A DNA stretch of 40,578 nt from contig JABDBG010000014.1 of assembly GCA_013288745.1 (NCBI GenBank), positions 1 through 40,578 of the forward strand, given 5' to 3'. The stretch's first letter is position 1. Each line of letters begins with the position of its first letter. Below are positions 6,969-15,228 of the stretch, piece after piece. The DNA is from Bacteroidota bacterium. GTDB lineage: Bacteria; Bacteroidota; Bacteroidia; Chitinophagales; Chitinophagaceae. The translations under genes were made by a program, and so were the position numbers. The notes under the pieces are model-generated. The model saw only the letters and a list, made by a program, of their open reading frames with translations. It ran no database searches and was not told the origin of the DNA.

Positions 6969-9089
6969 ATGAATATTATACAAAAACACCCGGTTGCAAC
7001 GCTTGGCTACGATTTTATAGATAAAAAATATATTCCTAAAGGTAAGGATGAATATTACCTGCGCGATGTGCAAAACCATAGTGGTATTGAGTATCGCAAA
7101 CTTACTTCACAGGAAATAGAAATACTTGTACATAATCGTAATACTTCTGACGATTGGAACAAGATATTTGTTTCGCATTCTTTCAATCCTGAACTGGTTA
7201 AAAATTGTAAATTTTACGGATTGATCCGTATTGGTAAGTTAGAGCCTTACTATATCGAATTTCATAACCTGCGTTTGCCCGTTGGTATGTATAACAGCAC
7301 TATTATCAGTAGCGATTTTGGTGATAATGTTTGTATCGATAATGTGAATTATATCAGTCATTATATTGTTGGTAATGACGTAATGATCGTGAACGTAAAT
7401 GAATTAGCTACTACGGATATTTCAAAATTCGGTAATGGTATTTTAAAAGAAGGTGAGGATGAAAGTCTGCGTACCTGGATGGAAATATGTAATGAAAATG
7501 GCGGCAGAAAAGTAATTCCGTTCAACGGCATGTTACCGGGTGACGCCTATTTATGGAGCAAATACAGAGATGATGAAGCTTTACTGGATAAATTTAAAGA
7601 ATTTACTGCCAATAAATTTGATAAGCAAAGAGGTTATTACGGTAAGATCGGAGATAGAACGGTTATTAAAAATTGTAAAATAGTTAAAGACGTTTGGATA
7701 GGTAGCGATGCTTATTTAAAAGGCGCCAATAAATTAAAGAATTTAACTATCAATAGCGACAGTGCGCGCCGCTCACAAATTGGTGAAGGTTGCGAAATGG
7801 TGAACGGCGTAGTAGGATTTGGTTGCCGCATATTTTATGGAGTAAAGGCAGTTCGTTTTGTTATGGCATCACACTCGCAATTGAAATACGGTGCGCGTTT
7901 GATCAACTCTTATTTAGGGAATAATTCTACGATCTCTTGTTGTGAGGTTTTAAATTCTTTGATATTTCCGGGGCATGAGCAGCATCATAATAATTCATTT
8001 TTATGCGCCTCTTTAATAATGGGACAAAGCAATGTTGCTGCCGGCGCTACTATCGGAAGCAATCATAATAGCCGTAGTCCGGATGGTGAGATCATTGCAG
8101 GCCGTGGCTTTTGGCCGGGATTGTGCGTTAGTTTAAAACACAATTCAAAATTTGCTTCTTTTACAATCTTAGCGAAGGGTGATTATCCTGCGGAACTAAA
8201 TATTCCTATACCTTTTAGTTTAGTCAGTAATGATGTAACGCATGATAAGCTGGTAGTAATGCCCGGCTATTGGTTCATGTACAATATGTATGCACTGGCG
8301 CGTAATACATGGAAGTATATTGAACGCGATCGCCGTACAGAAAAAATACAATTACTCGAATACGATTATTTAGCACCCGATACTATCAATGAATTATTTG
8401 ATTCTTTGAAACTACTAGGGAAATTAAAACCTGACGAAAAAGGTGTCGCAATTGTAACCGGCTGGGAAAATACACATCGCGAAACAGAAATAATTAAAGT
8501 GCCCCAATCGATCGATCTTTTTAAAGAATTGATCCGTTATTATGGCACCATAGAATTGCTACTCCATCTTCAAAATAATAATTTTACCAATTTTGATAGT
8601 TTTAAGAAAACACTGTCAGCTAAAATTCAACGCAGCGAATGGTTGAATATCGGCGGCCAATTAATTCAAAGGTCAGAAGTCGAAAGAGCGAAGAAACAGA
8701 TCAAATCAGGCAAAATAAAAAGTTGGGATGAATTGCATAATTTTTATCATCATGAGGGCGAAGAATATGCTGAAGATAAAATAACACATGCCTATACAAG
8801 TTTGTTAGAGATATTAAATATCACACCTAAACAATTTACTGTAGAACTATTTAAACAGCTCTTACAACAGGCAGCCGATACAAAAACCTGGATGTGCAAA
8901 GGTATTTACGATTCAAGGGCAAAAGATTACTCTAGTGAGTTTCGTAAAATGGTATACGATAACAAAGAAGAGATGAATACTGTGATCGGCGCCTTAGAAA
9001 AGAATAGTTTCATTCAACAAGAAATGAAAAACCTGGATATTTTTAAAAAGCGGGTAAAGGATGTGATCAAAAAATTAAACCTGCAATAA
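6969..9089 (+). CDS. DUF4954-family protein with GlmU-like left-handed beta-helix region
   Basis: This 706-residue protein matches my recollection of DUF4954, a large family largely restricted to Bacteroidota. Hexapeptide-like repeats are visible in two blocks: a short one around residues 103-150 (STIISSDFGDNVCIDNV, YIVGNDVMI) and a long one around 225-420 (IGDRTVIKNCKIVKDVWIG, SQIGEGCEMVNGVVGFG, SNVAAGATIG). These suggest a left-handed beta-helix as in acyltransferases and the C-terminal half of GlmU. The C-terminal third is helical and charged. No signal peptide is present. The reaction is unknown; position right after glmS and the GlmU-like fold suggest an amino-sugar or nucleotide-sugar link, which is inference. 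The parvulin gene starts 2 bases after its stop, so they are probably co-transcribed. Confidence 0.8.
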   Translation: MNIIQKHPVATLGYDFIDKKYIPKGKDEYYLRDVQNHSGIEYRKLTSQEIEILVHNRNTSDDWNKIFVSHSFNPELVKNCKFYGLIRIGKLEPYYIEFHNLRLPVGMYNSTIISSDFGDNVCIDNVNYISHYIVGNDVMIVNVNELATTDISKFGNGILKEGEDESLRTWMEICNENGGRKVIPFNGMLPGDAYLWSKYRDDEALLDKFKEFTANKFDKQRGYYGKIGDRTVIKNCKIVKDVWIGSDAYLKGANKLKNLTINSDSARRSQIGEGCEMVNGVVGFGCRIFYGVKAVRFVMASHSQLKYGARLINSYLGNNSTISCCEVLNSLIFPGHEQHHNNSFLCASLIMGQSNVAAGATIGSNHNSRSPDGEIIAGRGFWPGLCVSLKHNSKFASFTILAKGDYPAELNIPIPFSLVSNDVTHDKLVVMPGYWFMYNMYALARNTWKYIERDRRTEKIQLLEYDYLAPDTINELFDSLKLLGKLKPDEKGVAIVTGWENTHRETEIIKVPQSIDLFKELIRYYGTIELLLHLQNNNFTNFDSFKKTLSAKIQRSEWLNIGGQLIQRSEVERAKKQIKSGKIKSWDELHNFYHHEGEEYAEDKITHAYTSLLEILNITPKQFTVELFKQLLQQAADTKTWMCKGIYDSRAKDYSSEFRKMVYDNKEEMNTVIGALEKNSFIQQEMKNLDIFKKRVKDVIKKLNLQ

Positions 9090-9091
9090 CA

Positions 9092-9733
9092 ATGCGCTTT
9101 TTCTTTTTTCTTTTTTGTTTACCAATATTTGCAACAACTGTTTCAAAAGCGCAGACCATTGCCCAAATAAAAACGGAACTTGCTGCTTCAAAAGATCCGT
9201 TAGGGTATGTAAAATTCAAAATTAAAAAAGCCTATAAAGTAGATACTGTAAATATTGAAAGCACAAGCTCGTTCGTAAATTTTGGCGATAGCCTGGCATA
9301 TTTTGGAAAAGTAGGAGACGTATACGGCCCGTTTAAATCTAAGAACGGACAAAAATATTTGTTAGAAATATTGGGAAAAGCATCTAATACATTTTATCAT
9401 GTATCACATATTTTATTGGACACCAGCACTTTTCAAAGGAAATTTGTAAATGCATTGGCTGATTCTATTATTTACAAGATCGAATCCGGCAAAAGCACAT
9501 TTGAAGAGATGGCTATTACCTATAGCTCTGATAATGTCAGCGGAAGCAAAGGTGGCGAATTAGGCTGGTTTTGCCGCGGTGTGATGCTGCCTCAGTTAGA
9601 TGCTGCTATTCAAATGCACAAGAAGGGCGATGTTTTTAAAGTATGGACCCAGATGGGCTTACATATCGTTACCTTAAAGGATAATCCGCGAAAAGACACA
9701 GGATTTGCTTTGATGTTGCGTGTCTTACTATAG
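9092..9733 (+). CDS. Secreted parvulin-type peptidyl-prolyl isomerase
   Basis: Residues 1-20 (MRFFFFLFCLPIFATTVSKA) form a signal peptide ending before QTIAQ. The C-terminal half is a rotamase (PpiC/SurA) domain: VSHILLDT, FEEMAITYSSDNVSGSKGGELGWF, then MGLHIVTLKDNP. Such proteins catalyse cis-trans isomerisation of prolyl bonds and help outer-membrane and secreted proteins fold in the periplasm. Only one parvulin domain is present, with about 90 residues of uncharacterised sequence in front. It starts 2 bases after the DUF4954 stop, so translation is probably coupled. A lipobox is not evident. Confidence 0.87.
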   Translation: MRFFFFLFCLPIFATTVSKAQTIAQIKTELAASKDPLGYVKFKIKKAYKVDTVNIESTSSFVNFGDSLAYFGKVGDVYGPFKSKNGQKYLLEILGKASNTFYHVSHILLDTSTFQRKFVNALADSIIYKIESGKSTFEEMAITYSSDNVSGSKGGELGWFCRGVMLPQLDAAIQMHKKGDVFKVWTQMGLHIVTLKDNPRKDTGFALMLRVLL

Positions 9734-9778
9734 TTAATATATTTACAGCTATACTTATAAAAATCGGGTAAAATAGTT

Positions 9779-9786
9779 TATTTTGC
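9779..9786 (+). promoter_or_regulatory. Possible -7 element for the DUF3822-rsmD-cyclo-ligase-lpxK unit
   Basis: TATTTTGC lies 18 bases before the GTG start. It is a one-base-short version of TAnnTTTGC seen elsewhere in the window. No -33 TTTG is present at the right distance, so support is weak. Confidence 0.3.
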
Positions 9787-9804
9787 CAGTCGAAATTATA
9801 ATTA

Positions 9805-10632
9805 GTGGATCCAAAGTTCAATATTCAATTAGCAGGTGCCAATGCAGACAATAACTCATTGTTTATGCAGTTGAGTTATTCGGCTGTTTCATTCATAACG
9901 ATCGGGGAGGGCAATAAAATAACCTCAGTGGTAAACTATGATTTTCCTGCGGGTATCAATGAACTAACGCTGGTATCTTTTCTCAAAGATATTTTCACTA
10001 CACATCCTTTATTGCAAAAAGAATTTAAAAAAGTAGATATTGTTTTTGCTTTTGCTATGTCTCTTTTAGTTCCTTATGATTTTCATAATAATGCTGCCAA
10101 TAAAGCCATGTTTGAATTGGTATATGGAGATAGTCAGGATAATGTTTTAAAGAACGACCTCAGGTTTCAATATAATCTTTGTAATATTTATGAAGTACCA
10201 AGATTGGTTAACTCAATTGTTACAACAAAATTTCCAACGGCTACATTTACTCACCAGTATTCGATATTGCCTGATATTATTAAGGCAGGCGGTAACCATT
10301 TGTACGCTATTTTCGGCGAGTACGATGTAACAGCCATGTTATTGAAAGAAGGAAAGATACAGATCATTCAAAATTTTAAATACACGGCTCCTGAAGATGT
10401 TACTTATTATCTACTTGGCTTCTGTGAAAATTTCGACCTTAATATCAATGAAACTATACTGCATTTAAATGGCAGGATAACAAAAGATTCAGATCTTTTT
10501 AAAGAGATCGATTCCTATTTCTTACAAATAGAATACGCAACATTGCCTTCTTCATTTTATTATGCAGATGAAATAAAGCATTATCCTGCGCACCTTTTCA
10601 GTCATTTATTTGCAACAGCTTCATGCGTATAA
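9805..10632 (+). CDS. DUF3822-family protein (predicted ASKHA/actin-like fold)
   Basis: The 275-residue protein resembles the Bacteroidota DUF3822 family (BT3980-like), which I recall being placed in the actin-like ATPase (ASKHA) superfamily on structural grounds. ATP-binding residues cannot be confirmed by eye. Residues 25-50 (SYSAVSFITIGEGNKITSV) and 172-195 (LYAIFGEYDVTAMLLKEGKIQ) look like paired beta-strand lobes consistent with that fold. The start is GTG at 9805; no better ATG is available nearby. The final 10 bases overlap rsmD, so the two are translationally coupled, an arrangement I associate with this family. The function is unknown; the linkage hints at ribosome or rRNA modification but does not prove it. 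Confidence 0.75.
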   Translation: MDPKFNIQLAGANADNNSLFMQLSYSAVSFITIGEGNKITSVVNYDFPAGINELTLVSFLKDIFTTHPLLQKEFKKVDIVFAFAMSLLVPYDFHNNAANKAMFELVYGDSQDNVLKNDLRFQYNLCNIYEVPRLVNSIVTTKFPTATFTHQYSILPDIIKAGGNHLYAIFGEYDVTAMLLKEGKIQIIQNFKYTAPEDVTYYLLGFCENFDLNINETILHLNGRITKDSDLFKEIDSYFLQIEYATLPSSFYYADEIKHYPAHLFSHLFATASCV

Positions 10633-11168
10633 TAAGCGGTATACATGGAGGTAGAAAAATAAGTCCTCCTGCAAATATGCCTTACACAAGGCCAACAACT
10701 GATATTGCCAAGGAAGGCCTCTTCAACGTTTTACAGAACAACCTTGAAATAGATACGCTAAAAACACTTGATCTTTTTGGCGGCACAGGCTGCATCAGCT
10801 ACGAATTGGCCAGCAGGGGTGCTGAAGACCTGACGATCATCGAGAAAGATAATCAGATGTACGATTTTATTAAAAAAACTGCAGCAGAACTGGAGTTTGA
10901 AAATTTCAAACTGATAAAGTCGGACGTATTTAAATATATAGAAACCTGCAAAGAACAATACGATTTTATTTTTGCCGGTCCTCCATATGCTTTAGGAACA
11001 ATAGATGATTTGCCTAAGCTTATTTTCGAAAAGGATTTATTAAAACCTAAAGGCTGGTTTGTGTTGGAACATACGCCAAGAAACGATTATAAAAAATTCC
11101 CCCATTACAAAACCGAACGCAATTACGGTACTACAATCTTCTCTATCTTTATAAATAATAATGAATAA
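10623..11168 (+). CDS. rsmD: RsmD-family 16S rRNA guanine-N2 methyltransferase with altered catalytic motif
   Basis: RsmD methylates G966 of 16S rRNA using SAM. The sequence begins MRIISGIHGGRKI, continues with RPTTDIAKEGLFNVL and the SAM-binding LDLFGGTGCISYELASRGA, and matches Bacteroidota RsmD in length (181 residues) throughout. The catalytic motif is normally DPPY or DPPF. Here it reads FAGPPY: codon 119 (10977-10979) is GGT instead of the expected GAT, so the Asp is replaced by Gly. The rest of the protein is well conserved and open, so it does not look like a decaying gene. Either activity is reduced, another residue compensates, or a base is wrong in the assembly. It overlaps the upstream DUF3822 gene by 10 bases. 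Confidence 0.9.
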   Translation: MRIISGIHGGRKISPPANMPYTRPTTDIAKEGLFNVLQNNLEIDTLKTLDLFGGTGCISYELASRGAEDLTIIEKDNQMYDFIKKTAAELEFENFKLIKSDVFKYIETCKEQYDFIFAGPPYALGTIDDLPKLIFEKDLLKPKGWFVLEHTPRNDYKKFPHYKTERNYGTTIFSIFINNNE

Positions 11169-11197
11169 TTCATCATTAGGTTATCCATTTATTTAGA

Positions 11198-11773
11198 ATG
11201 CTAAAAACAGAAATAAGGAAAATATATAAGGATAAACGCCTTCAGCTTTCTTCTTCACAAAAAGAAAAGCTGGATGACCTGCTATTGATACAGTTTCAAA
11301 AATTACCGTTGCCTTATTTACAAGTGCTGTTAAGTTATTGGCCCATCGCAGCAATGAATGAGATCAATACACATACTATCACTGATTTTATTGAATTCAG
11401 AAATCCGGGAATACATATTGCATATCCGGTCACTGATTTTATTACGCATAAAATGACAGCTATATTAACTGATGAACATACAGAGTTTAGTGAGAACATG
11501 TACCGGATAACCGAACCCATTGCAACAGAAAAAATTTCTCCTGAATTGATAGATATTGTACTAGTCCCATTATTAGCCTTTGATACAAGAGGGTATAGGG
11601 TGGGTTACGGTAAAGGATTTTATGATAGGTTTTTGGCTGATTGTAAAAAAGATGTAATAAAAATTGGCTTAAGTTATTTTGAACCGATCAATATAATAGA
11701 AGATACAGATGGGAATGATATAAAATTGGATCATTGCATCACTCCTGATAAAATATATGATTTCAACAATTGA
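11198..11773 (+). CDS. 5-formyltetrahydrofolate cyclo-ligase
   Basis: This enzyme converts 5-formyl-THF to 5,10-methenyl-THF with ATP, returning a storage folate to the one-carbon pool. The 191-residue protein opens with a basic helix (KTEIRKIYKDKRLQLSS), has LSYWPIAAMNEINT in the substrate region, DIVLVPLLAFDTRGYRVGYG and the family signature GYGKGFYDRFL. It begins 29 bases after rsmD, and its last 17 bases overlap the annotated start of lpxK. The folate link with folP at 38.2-39.1 kb is functional only, not operonic. Confidence 0.93.
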   Translation: MLKTEIRKIYKDKRLQLSSSQKEKLDDLLLIQFQKLPLPYLQVLLSYWPIAAMNEINTHTITDFIEFRNPGIHIAYPVTDFITHKMTAILTDEHTEFSENMYRITEPIATEKISPELIDIVLVPLLAFDTRGYRVGYGKGFYDRFLADCKKDVIKIGLSYFEPINIIEDTDGNDIKLDHCITPDKIYDFNN

Positions 11774-12842
11774 TAAACTACTTTTGCTGATGCTTAAAAG
11801 CTTTCGTTATTTCCTGCTTCCTTTTTCCCTTATTTATGGCGCTATCGTCTGGCTAAGAAATTGGATGTTTGATAAAAATATTATCCGATCAAGCTCTTTT
11901 AATTTCCCCATCATTTGTATCGGTAATCTTTCTATTGGCGGTACAGGAAAAACGCCCATGGTTGAATATTTGATCCGCCTACTGAAGAACAATTACGAAA
12001 CGGCAACACTAAGTCGTGGGTATAAAAGAAAGACAAAAGGCTTTGCTATTGCAGACGAACATACAACTGCATTAGAAATAGGAGATGAGCCGATGCAGTT
12101 TCACCAAAAATTTCCCGAAGTTACAGTGGCAGTAGGCGAAGAAAGATTAGTAGCGATCCCGCAATTGTTGCATGATAGGCAAAATACAGCGGTTATTATT
12201 TTAGATGACGCTTTTCAGCACAGGCCTGTTAGAGCGGGGTTAAATATTGTACTGACCGAATATAATAATTTATATACAAGAGATTTTATGTTGCCTGCCG
12301 GTGATCTCAGAGATGTAAAAAATAGCATTACAAGAGCTGGTATCATCGTAGTTACTAAATGCCCGGACAGTGTTTCAATAGAAGAGAAGAACCAGATCAT
12401 TAATGAAGTAAAAAGAATGGAAGATCAACAGGTTTTTTTCACTACAACCGTGTATGGAAACCCGTATCATCTTTTTTCAAAAGAAGAAAAAAATATTGAT
12501 ACAGATACGAGTGTGTTATTGATCACCGGTATCGCCAATCCACAACCTTTAAAAGAATTGCTGGTAAGATCTGTAAGCACATACGATATGCTGCGTTACG
12601 CGGACCATCATATATTTACGATCGATGATCTTGAGGACATTAAAAAGCATTTTGAAAGGATCATCCCAGGCAATAAGATCATTCTAACTACTGAGAAAGA
12701 TGCGGTAAGGTTACAGAAATTTAAAACCCAACTGAAAGATTTTCCGATCTATGTTATACCCGTTAGACATTCCTTTTTATTTGATGAAGACAAACAGTTT
12801 GATACAGCCGTAACAGCATTTATCACATCATTTAAAAAGTAA
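11757..12842 (+). CDS. lpxK: Tetraacyldisaccharide 4'-kinase LpxK
   Basis: LpxK phosphorylates the 4' position of the lipid A disaccharide on the inner membrane, so this organism should make an LPS-type lipid A. An N-terminal membrane-associated helix (FRYFLLPFSLIYGAIVWLRNW) is followed by the P-loop GNLSIGGTGKTP, the catalytic-site DDAFQHR and the ADHHIFT segment carrying the conserved His. The length is normal (361 residues). An in-frame ATG at 11790 would remove the overlap with the cyclo-ligase and begin MLKSFRYFLLPFS, closer to typical LpxK N-termini; both starts are plausible. The stop lies 1 base from the stop of the convergent minus-strand gene. Confidence 0.94.
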   Translation: MISTIDKLLLLMLKSFRYFLLPFSLIYGAIVWLRNWMFDKNIIRSSSFNFPIICIGNLSIGGTGKTPMVEYLIRLLKNNYETATLSRGYKRKTKGFAIADEHTTALEIGDEPMQFHQKFPEVTVAVGEERLVAIPQLLHDRQNTAVIILDDAFQHRPVRAGLNIVLTEYNNLYTRDFMLPAGDLRDVKNSITRAGIIVVTKCPDSVSIEEKNQIINEVKRMEDQQVFFTTTVYGNPYHLFSKEEKNIDTDTSVLLITGIANPQPLKELLVRSVSTYDMLRYADHHIFTIDDLEDIKKHFERIIPGNKIILTTEKDAVRLQKFKTQLKDFPIYVIPVRHSFLFDEDKQFDTAVTAFITSFKK

Positions 12843-12843
12843 G

Positions 12844-13776
12844 CTATTGTTTAGGCAAGGGCGATCTGTCATCGAGTAAATTACCCGTATTGTTTACCGG
12901 CTTAGGAACAGGAGCCTGTCCGTCAGGTGTTACTTCTGTAAATACTTTTTCAACATGTAGCCATTTGCCATTCACCCATTTAAAACCTTCATAATCCCCA
13001 TCACCAACCAATGTCCATTTTTTCTTAGGCTCGTTTGTTTCCGATATAAGGTGCTCAAAAATGATCATGCCCATATCATCGTCATAGGTCAACCTTGCAC
13101 CCGCATCTTTTTTAAATTCCATTATATAACGGCTGACAGGAGCCCTGGCAACAGTATCCTTTTCAAAACTGAATATGGGATCGCCGAATACCGGTTGTCC
13201 ATATACAAATTGCAAGATCTCAATTATCTTTTTTGTGCTCCTTATATTATTCTCGTCATAACCAAGTAAGGTGTAAATTTTTTGTCCGCTTTTTTCTTTC
13301 TCTACCATTCTATAATATACGGCACCAACCCATCCTTTATTGTCACCAACACTGTCGCTGATATCCTGCATGATATCAGATTTGTCGATCAACGGAAAAA
13401 GTTTAAGTGAGCCGTCTTCTGTCCGCATTTGTATAGCGCCATGATGTCGGATAACATTATCGTTCAATACCATCTGCCAGGTATATATTCTAAAGCTGCT
13501 ATCAGGTGCATATATCTTCGAAACAGATTCTATAGAATCGAAAGGATAATAAAAAGAGTTGGTGGTTTTAAGTGCCCTTACAAACATTCTTGTAAAACTG
13601 CTATCCGCTTTAAAACGATCAATATCATTAATGCCTTGTAATAATTTTACCGAATAGACTTTTAACGAGTCTTCTTTTTTCTGTAAAAACTTAATATCGG
13701 ATTTACTAAAACGTTGTTGTGTAAACCCAATTAAGCAGGTAGTTAAAAGTAGCGTTAGAAAAAGCAGTTTCTTCAT
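12844..13776 (-). CDS. Secreted conserved hypothetical protein
   Basis: The 310-residue protein has a signal peptide (MKKLLFLTLLLTTCLIGFTQ) and predicted periplasmic or outer-envelope location. A cysteine is present in the signal region, but the context LLTTCLIG is a poor lipobox because the hydrophobic core continues beyond it. The body has a charged helix (FSKSDIKFLQKKEDSLKVYS), then mixed strands with repeated Tyr/Trp/Phe residues and a Pro-rich tail (GQAPVPKPVNNTGN). I do not recognise a named domain. The family seems Bacteroidota-like in style. It runs convergent to lpxK with a single base between stop codons and no terminator. Confidence 0.75.
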   Translation of the reverse strand: MKKLLFLTLLLTTCLIGFTQQRFSKSDIKFLQKKEDSLKVYSVKLLQGINDIDRFKADSSFTRMFVRALKTTNSFYYPFDSIESVSKIYAPDSSFRIYTWQMVLNDNVIRHHGAIQMRTEDGSLKLFPLIDKSDIMQDISDSVGDNKGWVGAVYYRMVEKEKSGQKIYTLLGYDENNIRSTKKIIEILQFVYGQPVFGDPIFSFEKDTVARAPVSRYIMEFKKDAGARLTYDDDMGMIIFEHLISETNEPKKKWTLVGDGDYEGFKWVNGKWLHVEKVFTEVTPDGQAPVPKPVNNTGNLLDDRSPLPKQ

Positions 13777-13847
13777 ACCTTAAATTTAACTAATACTTTA
13801 ATAAGTAAAGGGATAATTGTTTTGGAGAAATAAATTTTAACGAATGA

Positions 13848-14396
13848 TTATAATGCATTGGCAAAGTCAAGCAATGAATGATAGCTGGCATCGATTCTTT
13901 TATCGGTCAAACTAACTTCCGGCCTTGTAGTAGGAAGAAATATAGTATTAACACCAAGGTTGCGGCCAAACTCCATATCACTGATCGTGTTGCCAACCAT
14001 TATGGCTTTGGTAAGATCGATATCTTTAAAATCTTTTACGGCCTGCAAACCCATGCCGGGGTTTGGTTTGCGGTTAAGGCTTGTTTCATCAAGATCAGGA
14101 CAAAAATATATTTTATCAATTTTTCCGCCGGCAGCTTCAACTTCGCTACGCATATTATCGTGAATAATATGGAGGTTTTCAAGTTTTGTCAGTCCTTTAC
14201 CCACACCCTTTTGATTGGTGATAATGATGATATATTTAAACTTAACAGTAAATATTTTGATCGCTTCTTTCACGCCATCATAAAAAATAAATTCTTCCCA
14301 GGTATGAACATAATCCTGGTATTTTTCATGATTGATTACACCATCGCGGTCTAAAAATAATGTCCAGCTTTTATCTATTTTTTTTAAATCAAGCAT
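13848..14396 (-). CDS. HAD-IIIA phosphatase, heptose-bisphosphate/histidinol-phosphate type (GmhB-like)
   Basis: FLDRDGVIN (Asp16 nucleophile, Asp18 acid/base), the IIITNQKGVGKG motif II region, the RKPNPGM Lys motif III and MVGNTISDMEFG motif IV place this 182-residue protein in the GmhB/HisB-N family. These remove the phosphate at C7 of heptose-1,7-bisphosphate or act on histidinol phosphate. GmhB and HisB-N normally carry a zinc-binding Cys/His loop between motifs II and III; here that segment reads YFCPDLDETSLNRKP with one cysteine, so the zinc site is lost. The gene starts 6 bases after the nucleotidyltransferase stop, implying a shared transcript and a heptose-type sugar activation role. 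Confidence 0.85.
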   Translation of the reverse strand: MLDLKKIDKSWTLFLDRDGVINHEKYQDYVHTWEEFIFYDGVKEAIKIFTVKFKYIIIITNQKGVGKGLTKLENLHIIHDNMRSEVEAAGGKIDKIYFCPDLDETSLNRKPNPGMGLQAVKDFKDIDLTKAIMVGNTISDMEFGRNLGVNTIFLPTTRPEVSLTDKRIDASYHSLLDFANAL

Positions 14397-14402
14397 TTGC
14401 TA

Positions 14403-15107
14403 CTAAAATGTTTTGTCTTTGAATTCTATTTGCGCTCTTTGATAATCTTCAGGAATACCAATATCGATAAAATATTCATCCTGAATATTTCCGTACATTT
14501 TGCGCTGGTTATAATATTTCTCTAAGTAATCTTTTTCAAAAGAGAATTTCTCCGGCAATTTTTCCTGTAAAAAATGTGCTACCTGTAAAGCATATATACC
14601 ACCGTTTATTAATCCCTCTTCGTAAAATTGTTTTTCTTTAAAAGAAGCGATAGACCGGTCTGCATTTAATTCAACTACACCGTACCTGTCGAAATTATGC
14701 ATTGGTTTTAGGCTCAGTGTACAATCGGCGCCATAAGCCGTTTGTGCTGCGGCCAGTAATTGCACATTAATAGAAAACATAGTATCTCCATTCAATACCA
14801 ATACATTTTTCTCCCTTGCTTTAGCGCAGGCTAATTTTATGGCACCACCTGTTCCCAATGGTTCATTTTCAATTACAAACTGCGCATCGATCGTTTTAAA
14901 TTCAGTATTGATGTAGGCTTCGATCACTTCATGTTTGTAACCAAGCGAAAAGATAAATTTTTCAACTCCCTGGTTTTGGAGCTGTTTTATCACATAATAT
15001 AGAAAAGGTTTGCCCGCAACGGTTGCCATGCATTTTGGCAATTCTGCCACAACAGATCGTAATCTTGTGCCCAATCCACCAGCCAGTATAATGGTTTCTT
15101 TTATCAT
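14403..15107 (-). CDS. Sugar-1-phosphate nucleotidyltransferase (HddC-like)
   Basis: The 234-residue protein has the nucleotidyltransferase signature LAGGLGTRLRSVVAELPKCM, then VAGKPFLYYVI, LVLNGDTMF with the metal-binding Asp, and LINGGIYAL. It ends at FIDIGIPEDYQRAQ, a pattern typical of D-glycero-D-manno-heptose-1-phosphate guanylyltransferase (HddC) and related enzymes. It transfers NMP from NTP to a sugar-1-phosphate. Pairing with the HAD phosphatase immediately downstream fits a GDP-heptose route for surface glycans; the heptose kinase and isomerase are not in this window. Mannose or glucose as substrate cannot be excluded. Confidence 0.85.
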   Translation of the reverse strand: MIKETIILAGGLGTRLRSVVAELPKCMATVAGKPFLYYVIKQLQNQGVEKFIFSLGYKHEVIEAYINTEFKTIDAQFVIENEPLGTGGAIKLACAKAREKNVLVLNGDTMFSINVQLLAAAQTAYGADCTLSLKPMHNFDRYGVVELNADRSIASFKEKQFYEEGLINGGIYALQVAHFLQEKLPEKFSFEKDYLEKYYNQRKMYGNIQDEYFIDIGIPEDYQRAQIEFKDKTF

Positions 15108-15121
15108 TGATTAGAGTTGCG

Positions 15122-15129
15122 CAAATGTA
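15122..15129 (-). promoter_or_regulatory. -7 promoter element of the nucleotidyltransferase-HAD unit
   Basis: On the minus strand the sequence reads TACATTTGCGC, matching TAnnTTTG, 14 bases before the ATG. No clear -33 TTTG at 19-21 bases. Confidence 0.45.
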
Positions 15130-15170
15130 AAGATATTAGCGCAACTATTTTTTGAATTGATGTAGGCTCT

Positions 15171-15212
15171 AAAAAAAAGCAAGCCTCTTTTTAGGGAGGC
15201 TTGCTTTTTTTT
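15171..15212. terminator. Bidirectional terminator downstream of the DUF6515 gene
   Basis: A perfect 17-bp stem (15171-15187 with 15196-15212, core GCAAGCCTC) is flanked by A-tracts and T-tracts on both sides. It lies just after the DUF6515 stop on the minus strand. The plus strand carries no gene that needs it here. Confidence 0.88.
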
Positions 15213-15228
15213 TATTTGAATTAAACTA

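Noticed and set aside
13878-14354. 158-codon plus-strand open frame opposite the HAD phosphatase gene
   Set aside because: The minus strand carries a clear HAD enzyme; the mirror product has no recognisable motif and no promoter or initiation signal.
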